This document shows, in pieces, positions 12,917-20,005 of a DNA stretch of 64,000 nucleotides (its first letter is position 1; the number at the start of each line of letters is the position of its first letter). The stretch spans positions 310,001-374,000 of the forward strand of contig NZ_VEDF01000003.1 in assembly GCF_007677725.1 (NCBI RefSeq), in the 5' to 3' direction. The translations under genes and the position numbers were made by a program. The notes under the pieces are model-generated. The model saw nothing but the letters and a program-made list of their open reading frames with translations. It was not told the origin of the DNA and did not search any database. Source of the DNA: Pseudomonas sp. URMO17WK12:I11. Its GTDB lineage: Bacteria; Pseudomonadota; Gammaproteobacteria; Pseudomonadales; Pseudomonadaceae.

Positions 12917-13713
12917 GATCGAGCGCCGCCCGCGCGGCGCATCGCGAGCTGCGCTCGCTCCTACGTTTGTTTCGGGCCAATTATTCCTGTGGCATTTGCG
13001 CGCGACCGCCTTGTTGGTACGACGCGATATCGCGCCATGCGCCAAGGCGTACGCGCGCAAATCCCCAAACGTAGGAGCGAGCAGAGCTCGCGATGCGCCG
13101 CGCGAGCGGCGCTCGATCTCCCCACCGTTGATGCGCGTCTTGGGGGTGTGGGGATTCGGGTTTTGCTGCAATGGGTAGGGCGGGAGCGTGTTGTTGCCGT
13201 TGAGATCGAGCGCCGCCCGCGCGGCGCATCGCGAGCTGCGCTCGCTCCTACCGTTTGTTTCAGGCCAATAACGTTTGTGACAGGCGCCGCGACCGCTTTG
13301 TTGGTACGACGCGATATCGCGCCATGCGCCAAGGCGTACGCGCGCAAATCCCCAAACGTAGGAGCGAGCAGAGCTCGCGATGCGCCGCGCGAGCGGCGTT
13401 CGATCTCCCCATCGTTGATGCGCGTCTCGGGGGTGTGGGGATTCGGGTTTTGCTGCAATGGGTAGGGCGGGAGCGTGTTGTTGCCGTTGAGATCGAGCGC
13501 CGCCCGCGCGGCGCATCGCGAGCTGCGCTCGCTCCTACCGTTTGTTTCAGGCCAATAACGTCTGTGACAGGCGCGCGCGACCGCCTTGTTGGTACGACGC
13601 GATATCGTGCCGTGCGCCAAGGCGTACGCGCGCAAATCGCACAGGATAATTGGCCGCAAACAAACGTAGGAGCGAGCGCAGCTCGCGATGCGCCGCGCGG
13701 GCGGCGCTCGATC
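12917..13713. repeat. Three-copy 287-bp tandem array of giant REP-bounded palindromes
   Basis: Units begin with GATCGAGCGC at 12917, 13204 and 13491, an exact 287-bp period. Each unit has a REP-like arm (palindrome CGCGAGC..GCTCGC followed by CTCCTAC), a central hairpin around CGCGATATCGCG, and the same REP arm inverted (GTAGGAGCGAGC...), so about 203 bp can fold back on itself; about 84 bp of linker (TTTTGCTGCAATGGGTAGGG region) follows. The third unit lacks the linker. The far-left arm and far-right arm share an extra matching segment (GGCCAATTATTCCTGT and its complement) that inner arms have lost. No coding signal: all frames through it are repetitive. The stretch 12846-12916 before it looks like a decayed linker. 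Confidence 0.9.
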
Positions 13714-13771
13714 GCGCAGGCGCTGCACAGCCCAAGGCGAACCTACTTACCCCCTAAAAGTAACCGCCATC

Positions 13772-13794
13772 ACCCGCCAAGGCGGGTTTTTTTT
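13772..13794 (+). terminator. Strong intrinsic terminator before the tailocin late promoter
   Basis: ACCCGCC / GGCGGGT stem followed by eight T. It lies after the palindrome array and 90 bases before the late promoter, so it would stop readthrough from the repressor side. No gene directly precedes it. Confidence 0.75.
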
Positions 13795-13824
13795 CGTCCC
13801 CAGAAAACTCCTACAAACCGCGGT

Positions 13825-13912
13825 GTGCATAGCCTGCATGCATATCAGCAAAATTAAACGCATAGAAATATGAAAAAATGCATTGACTGCATATGCATGA
13901 GTGCATAGCCTG
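13825..13912 (+). promoter_or_regulatory. Tailocin late promoter and operator region
   Basis: TTGACT (13883-13888) and TAGCCT (13906-13911) are 17 bases apart. The 12-mer GTGCATAGCCTG occurs exactly twice, at 13825-13836 and 13901-13912; the second copy covers the -10. TGCATGCA (13835-13842) and TGCATATGCA (13888-13897) are perfect palindromes, the latter inside the spacer. Binding by the upstream repressor is inferred from the shared TGCAT core at its own promoter. Confidence 0.6.
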
Positions 13913-14240
13913 TGTCTCAAGCCGGACAGAAACCGGTTGTTACACAGGCAGCGATGGACAGGCCTCAACTGTCCAGAGGGTTGGCAACTGGCCCGGGTGT
14001 GCAGCGTAAAGCACCACGATCAGTTATCTGGCGGGCAGGCAGCCGCGGTCGGAGTCATCAATTTGAAGCGTAACCGCGCGGCGTCACCAGTCGTGGCCGG
14101 CGGTTGAACCACGCATTACTGAAAAGCCTGGCAAGCCGGGCTTTTTGGAATGCCGAGTTGCTGCACGCAGACAGTCGTGCCAATACCCCCACCACCTGCC
14201 TGCAGGCCACCCCAGCAGGCATCACACAGGAGACAGGACA
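13913..14240 (+). other. Untranslated leader of the tailocin transcript
   Basis: About 330 bases between the late promoter and the holin with no convincing gene. It holds a 7-bp perfect hairpin (TGGACAG/CTGTCCA, 13955-13975) and an intrinsic-terminator-like hairpin at 14122-14146. A frame at 13901-14107 would begin inside the operator and has no ribosome site, so it is not accepted. Confidence 0.5.
14122..14146 (+). terminator. Leader terminator/attenuator of the tailocin transcript
   Basis: AAAAGCCTGG pairs with CCGGGCTTTT (one U-G wobble), followed by a T5 run, 95 bases before the holin start. It sits after the only promoter seen for the cluster, so it should reduce expression unless bypassed. 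Confidence 0.6.
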
Positions 14241-14588
14241 GTGACGACCGAGCAACAAGCGTTACTGGAGATGCCGCTCTGGCTGGTAATCGTCCTGGCA
14301 TTGCTGGGCGGCCTGAGCGGTGAAATGTGGCGAGCCGACGAGGCCGGCGCCACCGGTTGGTCGCTGCTGCGCAGGCTGGCGCTGCGCTCAGGGGCCTGCA
14401 TGGCCTGCGGCGTATCGACAGTGATGTTGCTGTATGCCGGCGGCGTGTCGATCTGGGCGGCCAGTGCACTGGGCTGCATGACCGCCGTTGGCGGTGCCGA
14501 CGTGGCCATGCGGCTTTATGAGCGCTGGGCGATCCGCCGCCTGGGGCTGCGTGACAACGCGGCTGACGACGAACGAAAAGGAGTATGA
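14241..14588 (+). CDS. Tailocin holin
   Basis: 115 residues with three hydrophobic segments (about residues 12-25, 50-70 and 72-85) and a charged C-terminal tail (DERKGV), the pattern of pyocin/phage holins. It makes the membrane hole that lets the endolysin reach the wall and free the tailocins. The start is a GTG at 14241 with AGGAG 8 bases upstream. First gene of the structural run, as in the mutS-cinA tailocins of other pseudomonads; the endolysin and spanins are at the opposite end. Confidence 0.8.
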   Translation: MTTEQQALLEMPLWLVIVLALLGGLSGEMWRADEAGATGWSLLRRLALRSGACMACGVSTVMLLYAGGVSIWAASALGCMTAVGGADVAMRLYERWAIRRLGLRDNAADDERKGV

Positions 14589-14590
14589 GC

Positions 14591-15088
14591 ATGAGTGAAT
14601 TGGCCACCTTGCACACCGCAGTGACCGCCACCATTCGCGAGGCGATTCCTGAGCTGGCATCGGTTGATGCCTACACAGCTGTAGGAAGCGCCCCTGAACG
14701 CCCGGCCTTGCGCCATGGCATCGTGCGCATGACGGCCGATGCGGCGCCGCGTGATGGGCGTTCGGTACTGATTGCCACATTCGAGGCCGACATCAGCGCC
14801 GACAGTGCCAACCCTGAAGCACGCTTGCAGGGCAGTCTGCTCGCTGCACAGTTGATGGACCTGCTGCGCCAGCAGCATTGGGCGCTGGACTTCGTCGAGG
14901 CCAGCCGCAACGTGCAGGCGCAATTCGAAGGCAGCGCCTGGACCGTGCGCTGGGACCAGCCGGTGCTGCTTGGCGATGCGCGCTGGAGCTGGCCGGATCA
15001 ACCCCCGGGCAGTTTGGTGCTGGGCTTTGCGCCGGACATCGGCTTGGGCAATGAAACGCACTACGTCGCTCCCGAGGCGCTGCCATGA
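14591..15088 (+). CDS. Conserved tailocin protein of unknown function between holin and spike
   Basis: 165 residues, soluble, no signal peptide or membrane segment, and no motif I recognise. The second half is tryptophan-rich (WALDFVEASRNVQ, SAWTVRWDQP, ARWSWPDQPPG). By position it matches a hypothetical protein commonly found before gpV in pseudomonad tailocins, and it may be a baseplate-associated factor. The ATG at 14591 is preferred to 14585 because AGGAG at 14579-14583 gives 7-base spacing to it and only 1 base to the other. It overlaps the gpV start by 4 bases (ATGA). Confidence 0.75.
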   Translation: MSELATLHTAVTATIREAIPELASVDAYTAVGSAPERPALRHGIVRMTADAAPRDGRSVLIATFEADISADSANPEARLQGSLLAAQLMDLLRQQHWALDFVEASRNVQAQFEGSAWTVRWDQPVLLGDARWSWPDQPPGSLVLGFAPDIGLGNETHYVAPEALP

Positions 15089-15645
15089 GCTACGTCAGCG
15101 CCATGCACGACCGCATGTTGGCGTGCCTGGTGATTCCGTGCCGGGTGGTGGCGGTGGACCTCGCCGCCGCCAGAGTGCGGGTCTCCGATGGCAGCGGCTG
15201 GACCAGCGCCTGGCTGCGCTGGCATGCCCAGGCTGCAGGCCCGGCACGGCATTGGCGAGCGCCCGGTCTGGGCGAGCAGGGCGTGCTGCTCAGCCCCAGT
15301 GGAGAGCCGGCCCAAGGCACCTTTCTGCCCGGCCTGTATGGCACTGCAGGCAACGCGCCGGACAACCGCGAGCACGTCGAAGTCTGGCGTTTTGCCGATG
15401 GCGGGTCGCTCAGCTACGACTGGCAGGCCAGCCACTATGCCATCCAGCTGCCCGGCGGCAGCGCCACCATTACCGTCGGCGCCAGCACCGTGCAGGTCAG
15501 CGACGCTGCAATCAGCCTGCAGGCGGCGGCGATCAGCCTTGCCGGCAAGGTCGCCATCGACGGGCCGCTGCAGGTCAGCGGCGATATCCATGGCGCGGGG
15601 CGGATCGTCGACACGGCCGGCAACACCGCTAATCACAAACATTGA
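15085..15645 (+). CDS. Baseplate spike protein gpV
   Basis: 186 residues. Central tail spike at the tip of the tube (P2 gpV family). An N-terminal OB-like part (residues about 15-100) is followed by a beta-helix-like repetitive region (SATITVGASTVQVSDAAISL, LQAAAISLAGKVAIDGPLQV) and the C-terminal HKH (NTANHKH), the HxH iron-binding apex typical of P2-type spikes. The start overlaps the preceding gene. A strong terminator follows directly after the stop. Confidence 0.88.
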   Translation: MSYVSAMHDRMLACLVIPCRVVAVDLAAARVRVSDGSGWTSAWLRWHAQAAGPARHWRAPGLGEQGVLLSPSGEPAQGTFLPGLYGTAGNAPDNREHVEVWRFADGGSLSYDWQASHYAIQLPGGSATITVGASTVQVSDAAISLQAAAISLAGKVAIDGPLQVSGDIHGAGRIVDTAGNTANHKH

Positions 15646-15648
15646 AAC

Positions 15649-15670
15649 GAGCCCGTAAGGGCTCTTTTTT
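15649..15670 (+). terminator. Intrinsic terminator between gpV and gpW
   Basis: Perfect GAGCCC / GGGCTC stem with a GTAA tetraloop and six T, four bases after the gpV stop. No new promoter is evident before gpW 45 bases later, so part of the transcripts must read through. Confidence 0.8.
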
Positions 15671-15714
15671 CATCAGGAGAGTGCCATGCATAGCCATGAC
15701 CCAGGAGGCGCACC

Positions 15715-16041
15715 ATGATCGGCATGGACCGCCGTACCGGCCAGCCCCTGGCCGGCATCGAGCATCTGCGCCAGTCCATCGAAGACATTCTCACCACGCC
15801 GCTGGGCAGCCGGCGCATGCGACCAGACTATGGCAGCCAGTTGCGCCGTTTCGTCGACCTGCCCGTCACCGACGGCTGGAAAAGCGCCGTGCAGGCTGAG
15901 GTAGCGCGTGCGCTGGGCCGCTGGGAGCCGCGTTTGCAACTGCAACGCGTCAAGGTCGTCGCCGTGCTCGATGGCCAGGTCAGTCTGGCCCTGAGCGGCC
16001 GTTATCTGGGTGATCAAGCGCTCATGGAGGTGAGCGTATGA
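15715..16041 (+). CDS. Baseplate wedge protein gpW (gp25-like)
   Basis: 108 residues, GPW/gp25 family, the sheath-initiating wedge component related to T4 gp25. The signature RQSIEDILTTPLGSRRMRPDYGS is present at residues 19-41. AGGAGG lies 6 bases before the ATG. Its end overlaps gpJ by 4 bases (ATGA). Confidence 0.9.
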   Translation: MIGMDRRTGQPLAGIEHLRQSIEDILTTPLGSRRMRPDYGSQLRRFVDLPVTDGWKSAVQAEVARALGRWEPRLQLQRVKVVAVLDGQVSLALSGRYLGDQALMEVSV

Positions 16042-16919
16042 GCCAGGTCGACCTGTCGAATCTGCCGGCCCCGCAGTTGCTCGAGGACGTGGATTTCGAA
16101 ACCCTGTATGCGGCCGATCTGCAGACCTTTCGCCAGTACCTGGGCGAGGCCTGGACGGCCAATCTGGAAAGCGACCCGGTGACCAAGCTGCTCGAGGTCG
16201 GCGCCTATCGCAAACTGCTCAATCGGGCACGTATCAACGATGCAGCCAAGGCCTTGCTGCTGGCCTACGCCCAGGGCACCGATCTTGACCAACTGGCCGC
16301 CAACGTCAGCGTGCAGCGCCTGGTGATCCAGGCCGAAGACCTGACCCGCGTGCCGCCGGTGCCAGCCATGCTGGAATCCGACGATGCCCTGCGCGAGCGC
16401 GTGCAGTTGGTCTATGAAGGCCTGACCACCGCAGGTCCGCGCAACAGTTACATCCTGCATGCCCGCAACGCTTCGGGGCAGGTGGCTGACGCCACCGCCG
16501 AAAGCCCGTCGCCGGCAGTGGTGGATGTCACCGTGCTGGGCCTGGAGGGCGACGGCCAGGCCAGTGCCGAACTGCTGGCCCAGGTCGCCGCCTACCTTAA
16601 CGATGACGACATCCGCCCGGTTGCCGACCGCCTCAATGTGCGCAGTGCTCAGGTCCTGCCTTACCGCATCGACGCCGTGCTGTACCTGGCCGACAACGGC
16701 CCTGAATACGAGGCGATCCTGGCCGAATGTCAGCGCCGTCTGCAGGCCTGGATCAACCCGCGTCGCCGACTGGGCGTGGAGGTATCGCGTTCGGGCATCG
16801 ATGCGCAGTTGCACATCGACGGGGTCAGCCGCGTCGAACTCAGCGGCTGGAGCGACATCCGCCCGAGCAAGGCCCAGGCGGCCTGGTGCGAAGGCTTCAC
16901 CCTCAAGCGGGGTAGCTGA
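16038..16919 (+). CDS. Baseplate assembly protein gpJ
   Basis: 293 residues, P2 gpJ family (Baseplate_J), the wedge protein that with gpW and gpI builds the baseplate. Family features include the N-terminal VDLSNLPAPQLLEDVDFETL and the central AQGTDLDQLAANVSVQRLV. Translationally coupled to gpW by overlap, and gpI starts one base after its stop. Confidence 0.9.
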   Translation: MSQVDLSNLPAPQLLEDVDFETLYAADLQTFRQYLGEAWTANLESDPVTKLLEVGAYRKLLNRARINDAAKALLLAYAQGTDLDQLAANVSVQRLVIQAEDLTRVPPVPAMLESDDALRERVQLVYEGLTTAGPRNSYILHARNASGQVADATAESPSPAVVDVTVLGLEGDGQASAELLAQVAAYLNDDDIRPVADRLNVRSAQVLPYRIDAVLYLADNGPEYEAILAECQRRLQAWINPRRRLGVEVSRSGIDAQLHIDGVSRVELSGWSDIRPSKAQAAWCEGFTLKRGS

Positions 16920-16920
16920 C

Positions 16921-17529
16921 ATGCAAAGCCTGCTGCCCCTCAACCGCACCGCGCTGGAGCGCGCCATCGAAGCGGCCGCCGACGAGGATCTCAAAGCCAG
17001 CCTGCGCTTGCTCTACAACCCCGACGACTGCCCGGCGCACTTGCTGTATCACCTCGCCTGGGCCTGGTCGGTGGACCGCTGGGAAGACAGCTGGAGCGAG
17101 GAGATCAAGCGCTCGGTGATTCGCTCGGCGTTTTTCGTACATGCGCACAAGGGCACCATCGGGGCGCTGCGCCGAGTGGTGGAGCCGTTTGGCTATCTGA
17201 TTGAAGTGCACGAGTGGTGGCAAACCACGCCACCAGCCCAAGCTGGCACTTTCGCATTGAAGATCGGCGTTTCCAATGCGGGTATCAGCGAGAGCACCTA
17301 TCAGGAGTTGTCTTCGCTGATCGACGACGCCCGGCCAGTCAGTCGCCAGTTAAACGGGCTTGTGATCAGCCTTGAAAGCCGTGGCGCCATCCATCTCGGC
17401 TGCGCGATTCAGGATGGCGACGAGCTGGACATCTACCCGCTTGCACCTCGTGACCTAGAGGTCATCGGCGCCATTGGCCGCGGTGGCCGCGAACATACAT
17501 TAGATACCTTGGATATTGCTCATGGTTGA
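16921..17529 (+). CDS. Tail protein gpI (baseplate wedge)
   Basis: 202 residues, P2 gpI family, the wedge component that carries the fibers. The family signature LLYHLAWAWSVDRWEDSW is at residues 41-58, followed by FFVHAHKGTIGALRRVVEPFG. The start at 16921 follows the gpJ stop by one base; the frame is open upstream but would run back into gpJ. Its last 8 bases overlap the fiber gene. Confidence 0.9.
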   Translation: MQSLLPLNRTALERAIEAAADEDLKASLRLLYNPDDCPAHLLYHLAWAWSVDRWEDSWSEEIKRSVIRSAFFVHAHKGTIGALRRVVEPFGYLIEVHEWWQTTPPAQAGTFALKIGVSNAGISESTYQELSSLIDDARPVSRQLNGLVISLESRGAIHLGCAIQDGDELDIYPLAPRDLEVIGAIGRGGREHTLDTLDIAHG

Positions 17530-19498
17530 TCAAAATTCTCAGTTCTACGCCATCCTCACGAACGTGGGTGCGGCGAAGCAAGCCAACGCCGATGCCTTAG
17601 GTATCGCTTGGAAAATCACACAGATGGCAATCGGCGACGCCAATGGCGCTGACCCGACCCCTAACGCTACTCAGACCAGCCTGATCAATGAATGGCGGCG
17701 TGCCCCATTGAACCAGTTGAAGGTGGATGATCAGAACAATGCGATCATCATTGCCGAGCAGGTTATTCCCGCCGATGTGGGCGGTAAGTGGATCAGGGAA
17801 ATCGCACTTTACGATGCCGACGGTGACATGGTTGCTGTGGCCAATTGCGCGCCTACCTACAAGCCCTTGTTAAGCCAGGGCTCCGGCCGCACTCAGGTGG
17901 TACGGATGAATCTTGTGGTCAGCAGTGCCAGTAACGTTCAGTTGAAGATCGATCCAGCGGTCGTGCTGGCGACACGCGAATGGGTCAGCGAGGAACTTGC
18001 ACGCCAAGACTTCAAACCGTCCGTGCTGGCGGCGACTACCGCAAATACCACGCTGAGCGGTTTGCAAACAGTTGATGGTGTAGCGCTGTTCGCTGGCGCG
18101 CGGGTATTAGTGAAGGATCAGTCTGAGGCAAAGGATAACGGCATTTATGACGTCACCACCGGCGCCTGGCGCCGTAGTAACGATGCCGATACTGACGCCA
18201 AGGTAACACCTGGACTGCTCGTTCTTGTGGAAAAAGGGGTAGCCAATGGCGACAGTGCCTGGCAACTGACAACCGATGCTCCGATAACGCTCGGGGTTAG
18301 CGCGCAAACTTACGAAATGGCATTTGGCCGAACTGGGATTGTCTCGGGCACGTATAGAAGCGTTACGGCTGACAAATATGGCCGAGTGATTGCGGCCAGC
18401 AACCCGACCACCGTCGCGGGTTATGGCATCACGGATGTTTTCACGTCAACTCAGGTGACTACAGCGCTCACTCTCAAAGCGAATATCGCTAACCCTGTCT
18501 TCACTGGCACCGCAAAGGCGGTGACGGCTGCTCGGGAGGACAACAGCACTCAGTTGGCGACTACACAATTTGTCAAAGATGTTGGCTTCAATCTGCCAGT
18601 CGGCCAAGCTGGTTTGGCTGATGGGCAGACGCTGACCCAGGCTTATGCCGGCAAGTACACAACAATGAGTGGTTCGGGGACTTGGTCTGCAACGGCCAAT
18701 CTGGCCGCGAGCGGTGTTGCCAACGGAGCAGTCTTCATTTTGTCGGTTGGGTCAGGCAAAGGCACGATCACGGTAGCTGCGCCAGGAAACGGGGCTGGCT
18801 ACATCAGTGTCGGTTCGAGCGCTTATCAGTCCCTGACGATCACTCATCTCGATCCTCCGTTAATACTGACCTGCGTTGAAAACGGCATTTATGCAGTGGT
18901 TGCCGGTGGCGCTACAAGTTTGACTTCAAGCCAGTTCCCGATAAGAGGGAGAGTTTTATTCTCGAAAGCGGGGATCTACCAGTGGCAGGTGCCCGCCAAT
19001 GTGACACGCGTACTCGTCGAGTTGCGTGGAGGGGGAGGAAGCGGTGCATTTGGAGCTGCTGAGACAGGCGCAGGCGGTGGCGGAGGGGGCGGTATTTGCA
19101 GTCGACTATGCGCCGTAGTACCTGGCGACAGCATTAACGTCACGGTGGGTGCTGGTGGCCGTGCCGTTGATGCTGTGAATAGCGCAGGCCGGGCAGGAGC
19201 CACATCTTCTTTTGGGACTTTCTGTTCTGCAACAGGCGGTGCCGCAGGATTGCTGATCAACGGCGCGGGCGGTGGCGTGGGCGTTGGTGGTGACTTCAAT
19301 GCTTCGATGGGGTCAGGCTCACCCCCGGTACGCAATGGCAATAACTCCGGGGCATGGGGAGGGGCTGGCGGCGGCAGCGAGTCGATTTACGCCGCCAACG
19401 ATTCCTCCACCTTGACACAGCCGGGCATGGGCGGTGCCGGACGCACAATTACGACATCCCAACCAGGTGCCGATGGTTGCGTTTTCATCACTTACTAA
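17522..19498 (+). CDS. Tail fiber with Gly-rich receptor-binding C-terminus
   Basis: 658 residues. Residues 1-160 are the conserved baseplate-attachment domain of P2-like fibers (MVDQNSQFYAILTNVGAAKQ). About 170-270 holds a module with LSGLQTVDGVALFAGARVLV, followed by an ATTQFVKD shaft motif near residue 358. The C-terminal 180 residues start FSKAGIYQWQVPANVTRVLV and become glycine-rich (a GGGG-studded Gly-rich domain ending in GADGCVFITY). This end should bind the target cell's lipopolysaccharide and set the killing range. The gene is visibly poorer in G+C than its neighbours, a sign of recent exchange. Confidence 0.88.
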   Translation: MVDQNSQFYAILTNVGAAKQANADALGIAWKITQMAIGDANGADPTPNATQTSLINEWRRAPLNQLKVDDQNNAIIIAEQVIPADVGGKWIREIALYDADGDMVAVANCAPTYKPLLSQGSGRTQVVRMNLVVSSASNVQLKIDPAVVLATREWVSEELARQDFKPSVLAATTANTTLSGLQTVDGVALFAGARVLVKDQSEAKDNGIYDVTTGAWRRSNDADTDAKVTPGLLVLVEKGVANGDSAWQLTTDAPITLGVSAQTYEMAFGRTGIVSGTYRSVTADKYGRVIAASNPTTVAGYGITDVFTSTQVTTALTLKANIANPVFTGTAKAVTAAREDNSTQLATTQFVKDVGFNLPVGQAGLADGQTLTQAYAGKYTTMSGSGTWSATANLAASGVANGAVFILSVGSGKGTITVAAPGNGAGYISVGSSAYQSLTITHLDPPLILTCVENGIYAVVAGGATSLTSSQFPIRGRVLFSKAGIYQWQVPANVTRVLVELRGGGGSGAFGAAETGAGGGGGGGICSRLCAVVPGDSINVTVGAGGRAVDAVNSAGRAGATSSFGTFCSATGGAAGLLINGAGGGVGVGGDFNASMGSGSPPVRNGNNSGAWGGAGGGSESIYAANDSSTLTQPGMGGAGRTITTSQPGADGCVFITY

Positions 19499-19509
19499 AG
19501 GGACCTGAT

Positions 19510-19911
19510 ATGTGGGCTCATGTTGTAAACGGCCTAGTGGCTGATGTGACTAATGTGGATCCAAGTGATCGCTATCACCCTGATCTTGTTTGGCTGCCCT
19601 GTAGCGAAGATACAAAGCCGGGGTGGCTTTTTGAACAGGGAAAATTTCAGTTCGACTCGCAGTTGCATCATGCTGATCTTATAGCCATGCAGCGAATCTG
19701 GCGCGATGCTCGATTACAAGCAACTGAATGGTTGGTGATGCGTCATCGCGATGAGTTGGCAATGACAATCTCCGCTACGTTGACCGCGCAGCAGTATTCC
19801 GAGTTGTTAAATTATCGGCAACATCTACGAGACTGGCCAACTTCGGCCAGTTTTCCTGATCAGTCATCAGCCCCCGCGCCACCCGAGTGGCTGGCTTTGC
19901 AAACCTCATAA
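19510..19911 (+). CDS. Tail fiber assembly chaperone
   Basis: 133 residues. N-terminal MWAHVVNGLVADVTNVDPS and C-terminal helical LTAQQYSELLNYRQHLRDWP with a PEWL tail are typical of the small chaperones encoded right after pseudomonad fiber genes, needed for fiber folding and trimer assembly. Same low G+C as the fiber, so the two look like one exchangeable cassette. The ATG is 11 bases after the fiber stop with GGGACC before it. A terminator overlaps its stop. Confidence 0.82.
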   Translation: MWAHVVNGLVADVTNVDPSDRYHPDLVWLPCSEDTKPGWLFEQGKFQFDSQLHHADLIAMQRIWRDARLQATEWLVMRHRDELAMTISATLTAQQYSELLNYRQHLRDWPTSASFPDQSSAPAPPEWLALQTS

Positions 19912-19940
19912 CGCCCCGCACCGCCGGGGCGTTCTCTTTT
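19910..19940 (+). terminator. Intrinsic terminator between fiber cassette and sheath gene
   Basis: AACGCCCCG / CGGGGCGTT stem, 6-base loop, then CTCTTTT. It includes the end of the chaperone gene; the sheath starts 66 bases later. Confidence 0.75.
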
Positions 19941-20005
19941 CCAACCCCACCTCCAGGCCTTGCACTCGCGGGGCCTTTCATACCCTACATCCGGAGTAAA
20001 CCTAC

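Noticed and set aside
12917-13713. CRISPR array
   Set aside because: Repeat period is 287 bp, repeats are long inverted palindromes and spacers are the same in each unit; no cas genes.
12767-13857. Several repeated open frames (Arg/Ala-rich) through the palindrome array
   Set aside because: They arise from the 287-bp repeat, which is nearly a multiple of three short of a frame stop; the content is REP palindromes, not protein.
13901-14107. 69-codon frame in the tailocin leader
   Set aside because: Its start lies in the -10/operator, has no ribosome site and the peptide has no similarity I can recognise.
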